Positions 9,385 to 17,998 of a stretch of DNA of 61,860 nt are shown here, one piece after another; position 1 is the stretch's first letter, and each line of letters opens with the position of its first letter. Origin of the DNA: Desulforhabdus sp. TSK. Its GTDB lineage: Bacteria; Desulfobacterota; Syntrophobacteria; Syntrophobacterales; Syntrophobacteraceae. Position numbers and translations under genes: made by a program. The notes under the pieces are model-generated. The model saw only the letters and a program-made list of their open reading frames with translations. It made no database searches and had not been told where the DNA came from. The stretch lies in contig NZ_BQXM01000031.1 in assembly GCF_022836495.1 (NCBI RefSeq), positions 1-61,860 of the forward strand, in the 5' to 3' direction.

Positions 9385-9489
9385 GTAGGACGCATTTTAT
9401 GCACCATCCGAAGTGAAAAAAACGTTTCTGCCAATTGAATAAGGATTTAAAGCTGTTGCGCCCACGATGGTGCGTAAAACGCACCCTAC
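9385..9489. repeat. Palindromic dispersed repeat, family D copy 1
   Basis: Two inverted 24-base arms (9385-9408 and 9466-9489), each itself nearly palindromic around TGCGTTTTACGCAC, differ at a few positions. A relative lies at 13689-13758. The stretch 9351-9702 around it holds no gene I can support. Confidence 0.7.
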
Positions 9490-9702
9490 GGGTTATATGA
9501 AAACGCAGTTGGGGTTTCCAAGGCTGGGAGACCGGGGCGGTCCCGGCTCCCAGCCTGAAGCATCGCATCCATCACTCTGGACGCGATGCCGGGAAGGAAG
9601 TTGTGTTTCTAAATTTCAAATAATATCCGTTGGATGATTGCCCCAACCCCCGCCCTGCCTTCCGGCAGGAACGGGGAGCTTCAGCAGCCTTTCCTACAGA
9701 CG

Positions 9703-10299
9703 CTATCCCTTCTCAGGACAATCAAGGCGGTCTCCTCGCGGATGACGCCGGGGCATTTCACCGGCATCGAGAGTGCCGTCATTGTTCTTGTCGAGCTTCT
9801 TGAATCGTTCATCGGAGCCCGGGAATTCCGCCCTGGATATTTTTCCGTCCTTGTCCTTGTCCAAGTGCATCATGCCTTCCCTTCCATGCCCTTTGCCGCC
9901 GGGATGGCCCTTGGGGAGCTCGCTTTCATCCAGGTAACCGTCGTGGTTCTTGTCCAGTCGTGCAAAGCGCTCCTGCAAACCGGTCATGAATTCCTCTTTG
10001 GAAATCTTTCCGTCTTTGTCCTTGTCATGCCTCTGCAGGAATCTTCCCCTGCTCGGCGCTTCGTCCGGGCTGATTTTTCCGTCTCCATTGCTGTCCAGTT
10101 CAGCAAATTCCTCTTCAGGTCCTGGAAATTCCTCACCCGAAACCATGCCGTCGCCATCGTCATCAAAATGCTGGATGAACATCCCCGGAGGGTCGGCCGG
10201 CGGCGCCCCCTGCTGGGCATACCCGTACATGGGCGCCCAAAGCATCATTCCGGCAAATGCGGCAGAACAGATCCATCTTGAATTTCTCGTCGTTTTCAT
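9703..10299 (-). CDS. Secreted EF-hand calcium-binding protein
   Basis: A 198-residue protein with an N-terminal signal peptide (hydrophobic core SAAFAGMMLWAPMYG, likely cleavage after YAQ) and six EF-hand-type loops of the DxDxDG class. They begin DDDGDGMVSGEEF, DSNGDGKISPDEA, DKDKDGKISKEEF, DKNHDGYLDESEL, DKDKDGKISRAEF and DKNNDGTLDAGEM. It should bind calcium in the periplasm. The ATG at 10299 follows AGGAGAGG; the longer open frame has no such site. Its upstream neighbour on the same strand is the small membrane peptide at 10475-10579. The linker residues are rich in G, H and P. Its partner is unknown. Confidence 0.85.
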   Translation of the reverse strand: MKTTRNSRWICSAAFAGMMLWAPMYGYAQQGAPPADPPGMFIQHFDDDGDGMVSGEEFPGPEEEFAELDSNGDGKISPDEAPSRGRFLQRHDKDKDGKISKEEFMTGLQERFARLDKNHDGYLDESELPKGHPGGKGHGREGMMHLDKDKDGKISRAEFPGSDERFKKLDKNNDGTLDAGEMPRRHPRGDRLDCPEKG

Positions 10300-10474
10300 T
10301 TTGTCCTCTCCTTGTGCGATGATTTTGAGTTGATTTCCCGCTTCAAACTTTCCTGCACGATACCGAACCATTTTGGAGAAACTATGAAGAAGGCGTGTGA
10401 TGTTCGTGTAGCTGTCATGGGCCGGTCGCTTTCTTCATCCCTCGCACTTTTCCCTCCAGGGGTTTCTGGATGGA

Positions 10475-10579
10475 TCAAAGAGCGCTTTGGCAATAAACAA
10501 GGACGGCGGCGGCAATCACGCCAATTTTGAGTGCGGTCATGAAAATATCTTCCAGTGTATCCTTCAAAGCATCTTTCAT
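10475..10579 (-). CDS. Putative 34-residue single-span membrane peptide
   Basis: An ATG at 10579 opens a 34-codon frame with an amphipathic N-terminal half (MKDALKDTLEDIFMTALK) and a hydrophobic half (IGVIAAAVLVYC), ending at TGA (10475-10477). AGGGGA stands about 7 bases before the start. The make-up is that of small regulatory membrane proteins. It lies upstream of the EF-hand gene in the same direction and next to the sensor kinase gene, so a link to either is possible but unproven. No family is recognised. Confidence 0.45.
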   Translation of the reverse strand: MKDALKDTLEDIFMTALKIGVIAAAVLVYCQSAL

Positions 10580-10906
10580 GATGTGTCCCCTGCTGATGTA
10601 TTTTGAAGAATCTTTCCCGTCAGAAACCGTCAAACTTCATGCAAACCAGTAGCAGTCGTTTATGGAGAAACTATGGAGGAAAGGTGTGAACAGTGTGAAA
10701 TGCTGCTCCACATGAAGGGCATCGGGGTACGCCGGTCGGAAGGACGCCGTGCAGCTGCCGGATATGTGGAAAAGATGGAATTCCCATGGGGATTTTGTGA
10801 TGGGCAAGGAATCCTTTGAAATTGATGCGGGAGTTGTTTAGTCTTCCATGGAGACAAGACGCAAGGCGACAAACGGAAAAGAGCTTTCTGCCGGAAGGGT
10901 TTGTAC
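10580..10906. other. Intergenic region upstream of the sensor kinase
   Basis: I see no supported gene in this stretch. A 48-codon open frame starts at 10673 (plus strand, MEERCEQCEML) but has no family and only a weak ribosome-binding context. The words GGAGAAACTATG near 10375 and 10664 form a short direct repeat. Confidence 0.4.
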
Positions 10907-12445
10907 GTGAGAATCAAGCTGACCTATAAAATCTTCGGTGCATTTCTACTGACGTGTGTGATGATCGTTGTCCTGACGGTGGGAATCATCCATTTCTACG
11001 TTGGACGTAACTTCAGGGACTTCATCAACAAAATGGAATTGGAGAAATTGGACAACATCGTGAACGCCCTGAAAGAAGAGCACGAGCGCGATCCCGGCTG
11101 GACGGCGTTGCGGACCGACCCTCACCGGCTCTGGCGAAAGATGCTCCGATGGAGTGAAAAACCGCCCAAGCCCGACATCCCCGTCGGGATTCCCTCCCAC
11201 CTCCATCCTACCGGCCGCCCACCCGAGGAGATGGAATCCATCTCCAAATCCGGGGGAATTGGTCGATTGCTGCCGCGCCCCCCGAGAGATCCTTTGCCCA
11301 TCATACTCAGGCTCACACTCGTCGACGCCCAGGAACGATTTGTGGCGGGAATGCCAACCCGAATATCCGAGAAAAGCCATACACTGCGGCCCATTATCCT
11401 CAATGGAAAAACAGTGGGCTGGTTGGCGCTTCAAAAGCGGGAACGTCTGTCCAACCCTCCAGCCCTCGCCTTCCTGAAGCAGCAGAGCCAGGTTTTCTTC
11501 CTCACGGGGGGAGGCATTCTTCTGCTGGCCTCCATAGTCTCATTCCTGTTGTCCAAGCATCTGCTGGCCCCCATCCGTGAGCTCACCATGGGAACCCAGG
11601 CTTTGACTTCTCTCCAGTTCGACACCCGCATTCAGGTGCGGACCGGCGACGAACTGGGGCAGCTGGCCATGGACTTCAACCGCATGGCCGAAACCCTCTC
11701 GAGATACGAAACCATGAGGAAACAATGGCTGTCGGACATTTCCCATGAGCTCAGAACTCCCCTGTCCGTTCTCCGGGGAGAGATTGAAGCCATGCAGGAT
11801 GGAGTGAGGGAAATAACGGATGAGGCGTTGGAATCCCTGCATGCCGAGGCGCTCCACATGGGCAAGATCGTCGACGATCTGCACGAACTGTCCCTGGCCG
11901 ACAGCGGAGCCCTGCGCATGGAAAGGCAGCCGACCCAGCCCGTTGCCGTACTGAAGGAGACGCTGAAGCTGTTTGAAACCCGGTTTCAACAGGCACGGAT
12001 TGCCATCGCAGCGGATCTGCCGGTGGAACCGAAAGTCACCCTGCAGGGCGATGCGAGCCGCCTGTCGCAGCTTTACACCAACTTACTGGAGAATACGCTA
12101 CGGTATGCGGACGCTCCCGGGACGCTTCGCATATGGCGGGAAGTTTCGTCAGACCAGCTTTCGCTTTTTTTTGAGGATTCAGGCCCTGGCGTGCCGCAGG
12201 AATCCGTTGACCACCTGTTCGATCGCCTTTACAAGGTGGATGCATCCCGGACCCGCAACAAGGGAGGCAGCGGTTTGGGACTGGCCATATGCAAGGCCAT
12301 TGCCGAAAGCCACGGAGCGAGCATCCACGCATCCAGCGCCCCGGGAAGCGGGCTCAGGATCGGGATCCTTTTTCCGCCTCCCCCCCATGGAAAACAAAAC
12401 CAAAAAGGTAAACACCATGCCCCATCAGAATATTCTCATCGTTGA
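10907..12445 (+). CDS. Sensor histidine kinase (BaeS-like)
   Basis: A 512-residue membrane sensor kinase. In order it has a membrane span at about 5-30, a periplasmic region of about 165 residues rich in proline, a second span (about 198-218), a HAMP linker, the phosphoacceptor motif SDISHELRTPLS (H near residue 280), an N box (LYTNLLENTLRYA) and ATP-binding G boxes (FEDSGPGVP, GGSGLGLAIC). I prefer the GTG at 10907 because GGAAGG stands 8 bases upstream; the TTG at 10901 is too close to it. It overlaps the response regulator gene by 29 bases. This is the BaeS/CpxA class of envelope-stress kinases, but the signal is not evident. Confidence 0.9.
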   Translation: MRIKLTYKIFGAFLLTCVMIVVLTVGIIHFYVGRNFRDFINKMELEKLDNIVNALKEEHERDPGWTALRTDPHRLWRKMLRWSEKPPKPDIPVGIPSHLHPTGRPPEEMESISKSGGIGRLLPRPPRDPLPIILRLTLVDAQERFVAGMPTRISEKSHTLRPIILNGKTVGWLALQKRERLSNPPALAFLKQQSQVFFLTGGGILLLASIVSFLLSKHLLAPIRELTMGTQALTSLQFDTRIQVRTGDELGQLAMDFNRMAETLSRYETMRKQWLSDISHELRTPLSVLRGEIEAMQDGVREITDEALESLHAEALHMGKIVDDLHELSLADSGALRMERQPTQPVAVLKETLKLFETRFQQARIAIAADLPVEPKVTLQGDASRLSQLYTNLLENTLRYADAPGTLRIWREVSSDQLSLFFEDSGPGVPQESVDHLFDRLYKVDASRTRNKGGSGLGLAICKAIAESHGASIHASSAPGSGLRIGILFPPPPHGKQNQKGKHHAPSEYSHR

Positions 12446-13100
12446 AGACGAGAAGAAAATCGTGGAACTGCTCCGGGACTACCTTCAAAAGGCTCAGTAC
12501 AAGACCACATTTTTAGAGCGCGGGGATGAAGTGATTGCTTCGGTCAGGCAGAATCCGCCGGACCTCATTCTCCTGGACATCATGCTGCCGGGCCTGGACG
12601 GCATGGAGGTGTGCCGGGAAATCCGCAAGTTTTCCACGGTTCCCATCATCATGATCACGGCACGGATCGAGGAGGTGGATCGTCTCATCGGTCTGGAGCT
12701 CGGGGCGGACGATTACATTTGCAAGCCTTTCAGCCCGCGGGAAGTGGTGGCGCGAGTGAAGGCAGTACTGAGGCGCGTACATGCGGAGCCTTCGGGAGAA
12801 AAAATCAAGGCCGGACCGTTCATCCTGGATGCGAAGACTCACCAGGTGACCATCGACGGCCGGGAGCTGGAGCTGACTCCCAGCGAATTCGGCCTGTTGA
12901 AGGTCTTGATGACCCACCCGGCCCGGGTCTTTTCCAGGAATGAGCTTTTGAATCTCGTCCAGGGTTACGACTTCGAAGGCTACGACCGCACCATCGACAC
13001 ACACATCAAGAACCTGCGGAAGAAAATCGCCCAACAGCTCCCCAATGTGGAGATCATCAGTACGGTTTACGGCGTGGGCTACAAATTCCTTGTTCCTTAG
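12417..13100 (+). CDS. OmpR-family response regulator (BaeR-like)
   Basis: A 227-residue two-domain regulator. The receiver domain shows the acidic pair EDE at 10-12, phosphorylatable D54 in LILLDIMLPG and the conserved K in DDYICKPF. The C-terminal winged helix (about 130-225) ends with the family signature RTIDTHIKNLRKKI and VYGVGYKF. It starts within the 3' end of the kinase gene, an arrangement that supports translational coupling and a cognate pair. Its targets are not visible; the EF-hand protein and membrane peptide next door are candidates by position only. Confidence 0.93.
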   Translation: MPHQNILIVEDEKKIVELLRDYLQKAQYKTTFLERGDEVIASVRQNPPDLILLDIMLPGLDGMEVCREIRKFSTVPIIMITARIEEVDRLIGLELGADDYICKPFSPREVVARVKAVLRRVHAEPSGEKIKAGPFILDAKTHQVTIDGRELELTPSEFGLLKVLMTHPARVFSRNELLNLVQGYDFEGYDRTIDTHIKNLRKKIAQQLPNVEIISTVYGVGYKFLVP

Positions 13101-13122
13101 TTCTGTCCCCGGGACTGACAAT

Positions 13123-13602
13123 TCAGATCTGCCTGTCCCGCGCGATTTTGAAGTGTGATGTAAATTCCAGTACAATCCGCTCTTCTTCATTGTAAAGGAT
13201 GGCCCGCCCTTCGATGGACCGCCCCTCCCGACGCGCGGCCAGGGCACGCGCAGTCACCGTGCCCTGCTTCACGGGATACAGGAACTTCACATCCATGGAA
13301 ACGGTCGCAAAATGGGTTCCCTCGGGCAAAAGACTTTTGATGGCCATGACCACCGAGGTATCCGCGAGAGAGACCAGGGTGCCACCGTGCAAGAGACCAC
13401 TTCCTTGAGCGAAATCCGCCAGGAACGGCATGGTGAGTGTCGCCCGGCCATCCACGGCTTCAACGATGCGCAGGTGCAACAACCGCTCGAACGGCGCACA
13501 ACTGATCCAGCGCTCCATCTCTATCCGCTGCGGTCCCGTCGATCCTTTTTCTTCCCCATCCGCATTCAATGATATCGTCTCCAACGGTTCAGGCTCCTCC
13601 AT
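13123..13602 (-). CDS. PaaI-family hotdog acyl-CoA thioesterase
   Basis: About 159 residues with the PaaI/YbgC-like hotdog signature FAQGSGLLHGGTLVSLADTS and a C-terminal YPVKQGTVTARALAARREGR strand pair. Such enzymes hydrolyse acyl- or aryl-CoA thioesters in the cytoplasm. The start is uncertain: the ATG at 13602 lacks a clear ribosome-binding site, and an internal ATG (MERWISCAPFERL) is also possible. The open frame running further upstream crosses a dispersed repeat (13689-13758) and is not trusted. It converges with the response regulator, 22 bases apart. Confidence 0.8.
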   Translation of the reverse strand: MEEPEPLETISLNADGEEKGSTGPQRIEMERWISCAPFERLLHLRIVEAVDGRATLTMPFLADFAQGSGLLHGGTLVSLADTSVVMAIKSLLPEGTHFATVSMDVKFLYPVKQGTVTARALAARREGRSIEGRAILYNEEERIVLEFTSHFKIARDRQI

Positions 13603-13688
13603 GAAAAAGTATTTTATTCCAACGCGATAAATGATATCAAACCCCTCGGATTGCACGGAGGACAACCCTCCCTCCAGGCAGGTGGTGT

Positions 13689-13758
13689 GTAGGGTGCATT
13701 TCATGCACCATTCAACTGAATCCATCTTGTGCGAACAATGGTGTGCCGGACGCACCAT
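13689..13758. repeat. Palindromic dispersed repeat, family D copy 2
   Basis: The arm GTAGGGTGCATTTCATGCAC (from 13689) and an inverted, degraded partner ending in CGCACCAT (13736-13758) match the element at 9385-9489. It lies between a thioesterase gene and a divergent carrier gene. Confidence 0.6.
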
Positions 13759-13858
13759 GGAATCGATCATAGTTGATACATGGACAGGCGGAACGGATAT
13801 CCATTCCCCGCCTGGCGCCTCGACATACCCAATTGGCATCTGAAAAAAGGAGCTGCAC

Positions 13859-14665
13859 GTGCTGACCGTCATTCTGCTCTACGTTGCCCTCGGTCTCATT
13901 GCCGGAGTCCTTGCGGGACTCCTGGGAATCGGCGGGGGGCTGGTCATTGTCCCCATGCTGGTCTTTGCCCTGACCTGGCAGAAGGTCCCCCATGAATTCA
14001 TCATGCACCTGGCCCTCGGGACATCCATGGCGAGCATCATCTTCACTTCCGTGTCGAGTTTTTGGGCACACCACAAACGAGGGGCGGTGCGCTGGGTCAT
14101 CGTTCAGCGCATTGTCCCCGGAATCCTCCTGGGAACCTTCCTGGGGACCTGTGTCGCAGCCCGCCTGTCCACCAATTTCCTCAAAGGGTTCTTTGTAATT
14201 TTCCTTTACTACGTCGCCGTCCAGATGCTGACGGACCGTAAGCCGAAACCCTCGCGGGAGATCCCCGGCAACCTGGGGATGATCGGCGTGGGCAGCGTCA
14301 TCGGAGCGGTTTCCAGCCTGGTGGGCATCGGCGGCGGCACCCTCTCGGTGCCTTTCATGATGTGGTGCAACGTGCCCGTGCACGTGGCCATCGGAACTTC
14401 CGCAGCCATCGGGTTTCCCATCGCCATTGCGGGGACTGCGGGGTTCATTTACAACGGCCTGCAATCTGTCGGCCTGCCGGGCTATCCTCCCTATTCCCTG
14501 GGATATGTCTATTTGCCGGCCCTGGCGGGCATCGTCGTCACCAGCGTCCTCACGGCGCCCCTCGGTGTCCGGCTGGCGCACAGTCTGCCGGTTCCCAAGC
14601 TCAAACGAGTCTTTGCCATACTGCTCCTGGTGGTGGCGACACGCATGCTCATCAGCCTGCTGTGA
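13859..14665 (+). CDS. TauE/SafE family sulfite/organosulfonate exporter
   Basis: A 268-residue membrane carrier with about eight spans and the two-fold internal repeat of the TauE/SafE family. Each half carries a glycine-rich signature, GLLGIGGGLVIVPML near residue 20 and SLVGIGGGTLSVPFMMW near residue 150, each followed by a HxAxGTS motif. Members move sulfite, sulfoacetate and other small anions across the cytoplasmic membrane. It starts at GTG (13859) after AAGGAG. A second, longer family member sits at 30793-31836 in a regulated operon. The substrate of this copy is not known. Confidence 0.88.
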   Translation: MLTVILLYVALGLIAGVLAGLLGIGGGLVIVPMLVFALTWQKVPHEFIMHLALGTSMASIIFTSVSSFWAHHKRGAVRWVIVQRIVPGILLGTFLGTCVAARLSTNFLKGFFVIFLYYVAVQMLTDRKPKPSREIPGNLGMIGVGSVIGAVSSLVGIGGGTLSVPFMMWCNVPVHVAIGTSAAIGFPIAIAGTAGFIYNGLQSVGLPGYPPYSLGYVYLPALAGIVVTSVLTAPLGVRLAHSLPVPKLKRVFAILLLVVATRMLISLL

Positions 14666-14681
14666 ACGATCGACGCGCCGA

Positions 14682-16115
14682 CTATTCCTGAAGCCATTCT
14701 TCCAGTGTGGGTGGACTCAGGGCGCATTCCGAAAAGGTTTTCCATTCGCACTGCGTACTCAGCTCCACGCCGCCCTGCAGGATGGAAACCGGCCTGTCGG
14801 ACGAGACCACCACCACGATGAGGTGCTCGTGCCTGGCTGTAAACCGGAGTGCCGAGTTGTACCGGGCTCCCCGCGACCGGTCTTCCCCGGGAACGGCGAG
14901 CCCGTCCAGGAGGCAGGCGAAGCCGTACAGGCGGAGGTCGGCCCCGATATGGAGCGCTCCGTCGATCTTGGCAAGGGATTTGGCCAGCTCCAGAAAGGAG
15001 GGCTCCTGCAGGTCGATGGGATGCTCCAGAGGTTGTCCGGGGATCTCCAGCGGGGGATCATTGAGGTCGATGACGAGGGTGCAGCCGTGCTTCTGCTCTC
15101 CTGCCTTCTGCACGATGCTCGAGACGATCTTGAAGAGAATGTGAGTGGATGAGGAGTCGAACTGACACCCCAGCAGGGCTTCCTCCAATTGAACGAGATT
15201 CGGCTTGCGTGTCGTGGAATGGAAGCTCCCGTCGGAAAAACTGCAGATGGACTGCCCTCCCAGCTTCAAGAATCCGTAACCCATTTTGAAATCCGCCGTG
15301 AGGCGGCAGCGGGGCAGTTCGCCCGTGGCAATTCCCACGATGCTCTTTCCCGCAGCCACCAGCTTGCGCTCGGAATGTTCCACGGCCACGAGGAGTTTGC
15401 GAACGTGCTTGAAGTTCTGGAGTCCGGGCTGCTCCAGGGGTGGAAAGCGGACCAGGAAGTGCATCTGCGAAAGGACCGTTAAGGGTACAAACACGAGCTT
15501 CCCATGGGGCCAGGCCCCTTCCTCGAGTGTCTTGGAGATTTCCAGGACGACATCCAGGATGGGAAAAACCCTGAAATAGGTGTCCCATCCCAGCAGGAGA
15601 TTCAGCTCATCCATGACATGATCCCGGACGGCGTGAGTCGCATATTCGCGCAGAGCATATCTCGAGGTGCCGGTATAAAAGGCGCAGTCGTTGGCAAATT
15701 CATGGGAAAGCAGCCAGGCGGCATATTCCAGCCACTTCTCCGTGGGGGCAACCGAGCACATGTCGGGATGGTGATCCGTAAACCACATCTGGTAGGAAAT
15801 GGAATGGCTCCTCCCGCCGCAGGAAATCAAGCCCGTCAGCTGGAGATTTTTTTCGGGATGGATATGCCCGAACCGTTTCATGTTGCCTGCGGCAACGGTG
15901 CCGGTCCGCCAGGCATTGGAATCCAGGTACAACTCCCGGAGCTTGGGCTCATGCCCGCGAAGCAGGTCCTGGGGATCGTAGATGCGGATGGAATCCTCGG
16001 GGGCGACGGAATAAAGGAGGGCGGCGCGACTCGGTCCCGAGAAGAGCGACAGCCCTTTGCGCAGGCCATCCACCATATTGGAAATGCAGATATTCTTAAC
16101 GGAGTACTCTGACAT
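14682..16115 (-). CDS. DAC-domain (diadenylate cyclase-like) protein with N-terminal sensor region
   Basis: A 477-residue protein whose C-terminal third resembles the DisA/CdaA diadenylate cyclase domain. It has DGALHIGADLRLYGFACLL with the DGA motif at 385-387 and RSRGARYNSALRFTARHEH (about 413-431) in place of the canonical GTRHRAA motif, then a hydrophobic strand VVVVSSDRPVSI. If active it would make c-di-AMP from ATP. The first 340 residues have no membrane span and could be a sensory region; they include the segment SYQMWFTDHHPDMCSVAPTEKW. The start follows GGAGAGAG. It converges with a TauE/SafE gene (16 bases apart). The changed second motif leaves activity open. Confidence 0.72.
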   Translation of the reverse strand: MSEYSVKNICISNMVDGLRKGLSLFSGPSRAALLYSVAPEDSIRIYDPQDLLRGHEPKLRELYLDSNAWRTGTVAAGNMKRFGHIHPEKNLQLTGLISCGGRSHSISYQMWFTDHHPDMCSVAPTEKWLEYAAWLLSHEFANDCAFYTGTSRYALREYATHAVRDHVMDELNLLLGWDTYFRVFPILDVVLEISKTLEEGAWPHGKLVFVPLTVLSQMHFLVRFPPLEQPGLQNFKHVRKLLVAVEHSERKLVAAGKSIVGIATGELPRCRLTADFKMGYGFLKLGGQSICSFSDGSFHSTTRKPNLVQLEEALLGCQFDSSSTHILFKIVSSIVQKAGEQKHGCTLVIDLNDPPLEIPGQPLEHPIDLQEPSFLELAKSLAKIDGALHIGADLRLYGFACLLDGLAVPGEDRSRGARYNSALRFTARHEHLIVVVVSSDRPVSILQGGVELSTQCEWKTFSECALSPPTLEEWLQE

Positions 16116-16170
16116 GAGCTCTCTCCGGCATCTCTCGAACCTTTCCGTGGGAAAAGCGTCTAAAATTTAA

Positions 16171-16274
16171 AGGCTGTCTAGAAATTCGTTTCCTCGTCAT
16201 TCCGGCTGAAAGACTGCCGGAATGACGAAACAAGGTGCATGCCCAGAGTGATTGACTCATTTTTTAGACAGCCT
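16171..16274. repeat. REP/MITE-like palindrome, family C copy
   Basis: Outer inverted arms AGGCTGTCTA (from 16171) and TAGACAGCCT (to 16274) enclose an inner hairpin CGTCATTCCGGC (16195-16206) and GCCGGAATGACG (16216-16227). Related copies lie at 25244, 40061, 58591 and 61543. Confidence 0.75.
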
Positions 16275-16723
16275 CTTAGAGGAAGGTTACCCGCATTCCA
16301 ACTGCGGCGTCATCCATCCTTGGTGAAGCCTCCGCACCCGTTGAGCTCTGGTCAGAATCCTTTTACTCCGGCCATCCCGCTTTCAAGAAATACAAGTTCT
16401 GCAGCAAAAGAATGCGACCATTCTTTATCATGCCGCTCTGTTCTCCTCAACCTGCCTTTTTGTCATTATGAAACATTTTTAACGCATTGTACTTCACAGA
16501 GCTGCCTTCTTCGGCTAAGATGCTTCCTGATCCGGGTTCACGAACAATCCGCTGGGCACGTCCTGCAAACGACTCCCTGACCCGCTCATGACCTTGCTGC
16601 TGCTCGCCCGCTCCCCCTCCATCCTCCCTGCCGTCCTGCGGTGGCCCGAATCGATGTGTGCTTCACCCCGCATCGGAAGGAAGTCCCCTGATGCAGTCCA
16701 ACAACCATGAATGGAGGAATGAC
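16275..16723. other. Intergenic region upstream of livK
   Basis: About 450 bases with no supported gene. It presumably holds the promoter of the liv operon, but I found no convincing -35/-10 pair, and a sigma-54-like match near 16551 has the wrong spacing. Confidence 0.4.
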
Positions 16724-17917
16724 ATGAGAAGATTGGCAGTTGTGTTGACGGTCTTTTTCCTGGCGCTTGCCCTGACCTGGACGCCGGCGCAGGCTGAAGA
16801 AACCATCAAGGTCGGTATCATTCTGCCCCTCACGGGAGGCCAGGCTGCGTTTGGAGAGATCGAGAAGAACTCTTTTGAAATGGCGTTGGAAGAGATCAAT
16901 GCGGCAGGCGGCATCAATGGGAAAAAGCTCGAATTCTTGTTTGAAGACGACACGGGAAAACCTGAAGTCGCCCGCTCGGCTGCAGAAAAGCTCATCAACA
17001 AGGACAAGGTGGTCATGCTGGGAGGCGGGTACGGGAGCTCGGAAACCTTCGCCATTTCCGGCGTCGCCCAACAGAACAGCCTCCCCTTTCTCGTGAATAC
17101 CGGCTCGGCCGACAAGATCACGGAACAGAACTGGGATTATGTTTTCCGGCTCAATCAGGCGGTCAGTGAATACCCTACGGGCCTGGAATCCTTTCTGACG
17201 GAAGTCGTCAAGCCTCAAACGGCCGCCATCCTCTTCGAAGACAGCGCCTTCGGCTCCGGAGGGGCCAAGAGCTTTCAGGAAACCTGTGACCGGATGGGAA
17301 TCAAGGTCGTCCTTTCGGAGGGGTATTCCAAGGGCGGAATGGATTTCAAGCCGCTGCTGGTCAAAGTCAAACAGGCCAACCCGGACCTGGTTTACATGAT
17401 CTCCTACGTCATGGATGCAGCACTCCTGATGACGCAATCCATGGAGCTGCGCATCATGCCGAAGGCTTTCATCGGCGGTGGAGCGGGCTTCACCCTTCCC
17501 GAATTCGCCAAGAACGCCGGGAAAGCAGCGGAAATGGTTTTTTCGGCGACCCTCTGGTACCAGACGCTCCCCTACCCCGGCGCCATGGAATACTATGAAA
17601 AGTTCGTGAAAAAGTTCAACAAGGAGACGGAATATCACGGCGCCGAAGCCTATGCGGCGGCGTACGTCATGGCGGATACCCTCAAGCGCGCCAAGTCCCT
17701 CCAGGCCAAGGACGTGCGGGAGGCACTCGCCGCCACCGACATCAAGACCGTTTTTGGTCCGGTGAAATTCATCTCCTACGACAAAAAGATCAACCAGAAC
17801 AAACTCCCCACCTACCTGGTGCAATGGTCCGGCGGCAAGCTGGAGCTCGTCTGGCCCAAAGAAGTCGCATCCAAGCCCTATGTCTTTCCCATCGATTGGG
17901 AAAAAGTCTGGAAATAA
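16724..17917 (+). CDS. livK: Branched-chain amino acid ABC transporter substrate-binding protein
   Basis: A 397-residue periplasmic binding protein of the Leu/Ile/Val family. A signal peptide occupies residues 1 to about 24 (RRLAVVLTVFFLALAL, cleavage after AQA) and the mature part opens EETIKVGIILPLTGGQAAFG as in LivK. The ATG at 16724 follows GGAGG. The frame extends further upstream but without a signal peptide. It is the first gene of a livKHMGF cluster. The family also includes carriers for urea, amides and aromatic acids, so the ligand is open. Confidence 0.92.
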   Translation: MRRLAVVLTVFFLALALTWTPAQAEETIKVGIILPLTGGQAAFGEIEKNSFEMALEEINAAGGINGKKLEFLFEDDTGKPEVARSAAEKLINKDKVVMLGGGYGSSETFAISGVAQQNSLPFLVNTGSADKITEQNWDYVFRLNQAVSEYPTGLESFLTEVVKPQTAAILFEDSAFGSGGAKSFQETCDRMGIKVVLSEGYSKGGMDFKPLLVKVKQANPDLVYMISYVMDAALLMTQSMELRIMPKAFIGGGAGFTLPEFAKNAGKAAEMVFSATLWYQTLPYPGAMEYYEKFVKKFNKETEYHGAEAYAAAYVMADTLKRAKSLQAKDVREALAATDIKTVFGPVKFISYDKKINQNKLPTYLVQWSGGKLELVWPKEVASKPYVFPIDWEKVWK

Positions 17918-17998
17918 GATTCTCATAAACGGCCTGTGCACCCGGCGGCGCACAGGCCGCTGCGTTCTTTTCCCCTTTGCAGGAGAGGATTGAACCGT

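Noticed and set aside
7932-9434. 500-codon minus-strand open frame
   Set aside because: Antisense shadow of the DEAD-box helicase gene.
16551-16570. Sigma-54-like sequence upstream of livK (TGGGCACGTCCTGCA)
   Set aside because: The GG to GC distance is nine bases rather than ten, and no activator gene is adjacent.
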